From Lachnospiraceae bacterium (GTDB lineage: Bacteria > Bacillota > Clostridia > Lachnospirales > Lachnospiraceae), in the NCBI GenBank assembly GCA_017936785.1, contig JAGBEV010000040.1, positions 1-50,458 on the forward strand: a stretch of 50,458 nucleotides of DNA, read 5' to 3'. Positions within the stretch are counted from its first letter, which is position 1; each line of letters starts with the position of its first letter. The position numbers and the translations under genes are program-made. Below are positions 50,286-50,458 of the stretch, piece by piece. Under the pieces are notes generated by a model, which saw only the letters and a program-made list of their open reading frames with translations, did no database searches and was not told where the DNA came from.

Positions 50286-50306
50286 ATATTGGGCGAATGC
50301 CCAACC

Positions 50307-50458
50307 GAGCACGGGAAGCGTGCGAGGGAGACAGGGCGAAGAAGGGAAAAGCCCTGCAGGAGCACGGGAAGCGTGCGAGGGAGACAGGGCGAAGAAGGGA
50401 AAAGCCCTGCAGGAGCACGGGAAGCGTGCGAGGGAGACAGGGCGAAGAAGGGAAAAGC
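50307..50458. repeat. 53-bp tandem repeats (three copies, running off the window)
   Basis: Copies at 50307-50359, 50360-50412 and 50413-50458 (46 of 53 bases visible) are identical wherever they overlap. Each unit contains two hairpins: GCACG/CGTGC around GGAAG, and CAGGGC/GCCCTG around a purine-rich GAAGAAGGGAAAA loop. The repeats are GC-richer than neighbouring DNA. A further TTGGGC/GCCCAA hairpin (50290-50305) leads in. No spacers and no open frame with a ribosome binding site were seen. Confidence 0.9.

Noticed and set aside
50307-50458. CRISPR array
   Set aside because: The 53-bp units are directly abutting with no unique spacers and no cas genes in the window, so this is a plain tandem repeat.

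Overview
The window reads as chromosome of a low-GC, anaerobic gut-type Firmicute, most likely Lachnospiraceae (genus not determinable). The basis is AT-rich codon use, strong AGGAGG-type ribosome binding sites, several large Lys-rich secreted proteins with Big_2, InlB-B, CAP and fn3-like modules, an AGCS symporter, an EFR1-type flavodoxin/ferredoxin, and an rpsF-ssb-rpsR cluster preceded by a DUF951 gene. Core metabolism and two patches of decayed mobile DNA are interleaved.

Region 1 (1-3.4 kb) is the end of an integrative element. It holds the edge of an IS3-type insertion sequence, the 3' remnant of a P-loop ATPase gene cut by that IS, a YhcG/DUF1016 nuclease remnant with an in-frame amber codon, and an intact Tn916-type excisionase and integrase. 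Four TACACAG repeats, roughly in helical phase, follow the integrase and look like its arm-type binding sites.

Region 2 (3.4-14.6 kb) holds an ABC ATPase/FtsX permease pair behind three 11-bp-spaced GTCAC/GTCAT repeats (an OmpR/PhoB-type operator), an AI-2E family permease, trmB, a SahH-like hydrolase, a membrane-anchored coiled-coil protein, an AEC carrier, an AGCS symporter with an unusual ~100-residue insert, and a rhodanese.

Region 3 (14.7-21.2 kb) holds an Asn/Ser/Thr-rich small protein and two paralogous secreted Big_2/CAP proteins bracketing a YbaK-type deacylase and a NUDIX hydrolase.

Region 4 (21.4-36.5 kb) is carbohydrate-oriented. It has a sugar ABC importer (binding lipoprotein plus two permeases, no ATPase) with a strong promoter and repeated palindromes, an orphan family-5 binding lipoprotein, a hemolysin III protein, DUF951, the rpsF-ssb-rpsR operon, a Cu/Zn superoxide dismutase, and a two-gene operon for an exported GH2 beta-galactosidase and a GH30 enzyme that share a C-terminal fn3-like module. 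The pair suggests attack on beta-galactan, possibly the beta-1,6-galactan of type II arabinogalactan.

Region 5 (36.5-42.1 kb) is accessory: a Fic protein, a 5'-truncated BAAT-type acyl hydrolase, a DUF6061-like gene, a Phd/YefM antitoxin with a wrecked RelE/ParE toxin, a lone ABC exporter and the tail of a second integrase. AAGGG-type repeats lie near both ends of the 38.6-41.8 kb segment, so I read it as the remnant of a second integrative element.

Region 6 (42.1-50.5 kb) holds an AraC regulator and a pantothenate pathway split in two: panG (DUF2520-type ketopantoate reductase) with panB, then panC 4.4 kb downstream. Between them are a Mn-riboswitch-controlled mntP, a TetR/dehydrogenase pair, small gene fragments and a frameshifted EFR1 ferredoxin gene. 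The window ends in a hairpin-rich array of 53-bp tandem repeats running off the edge.
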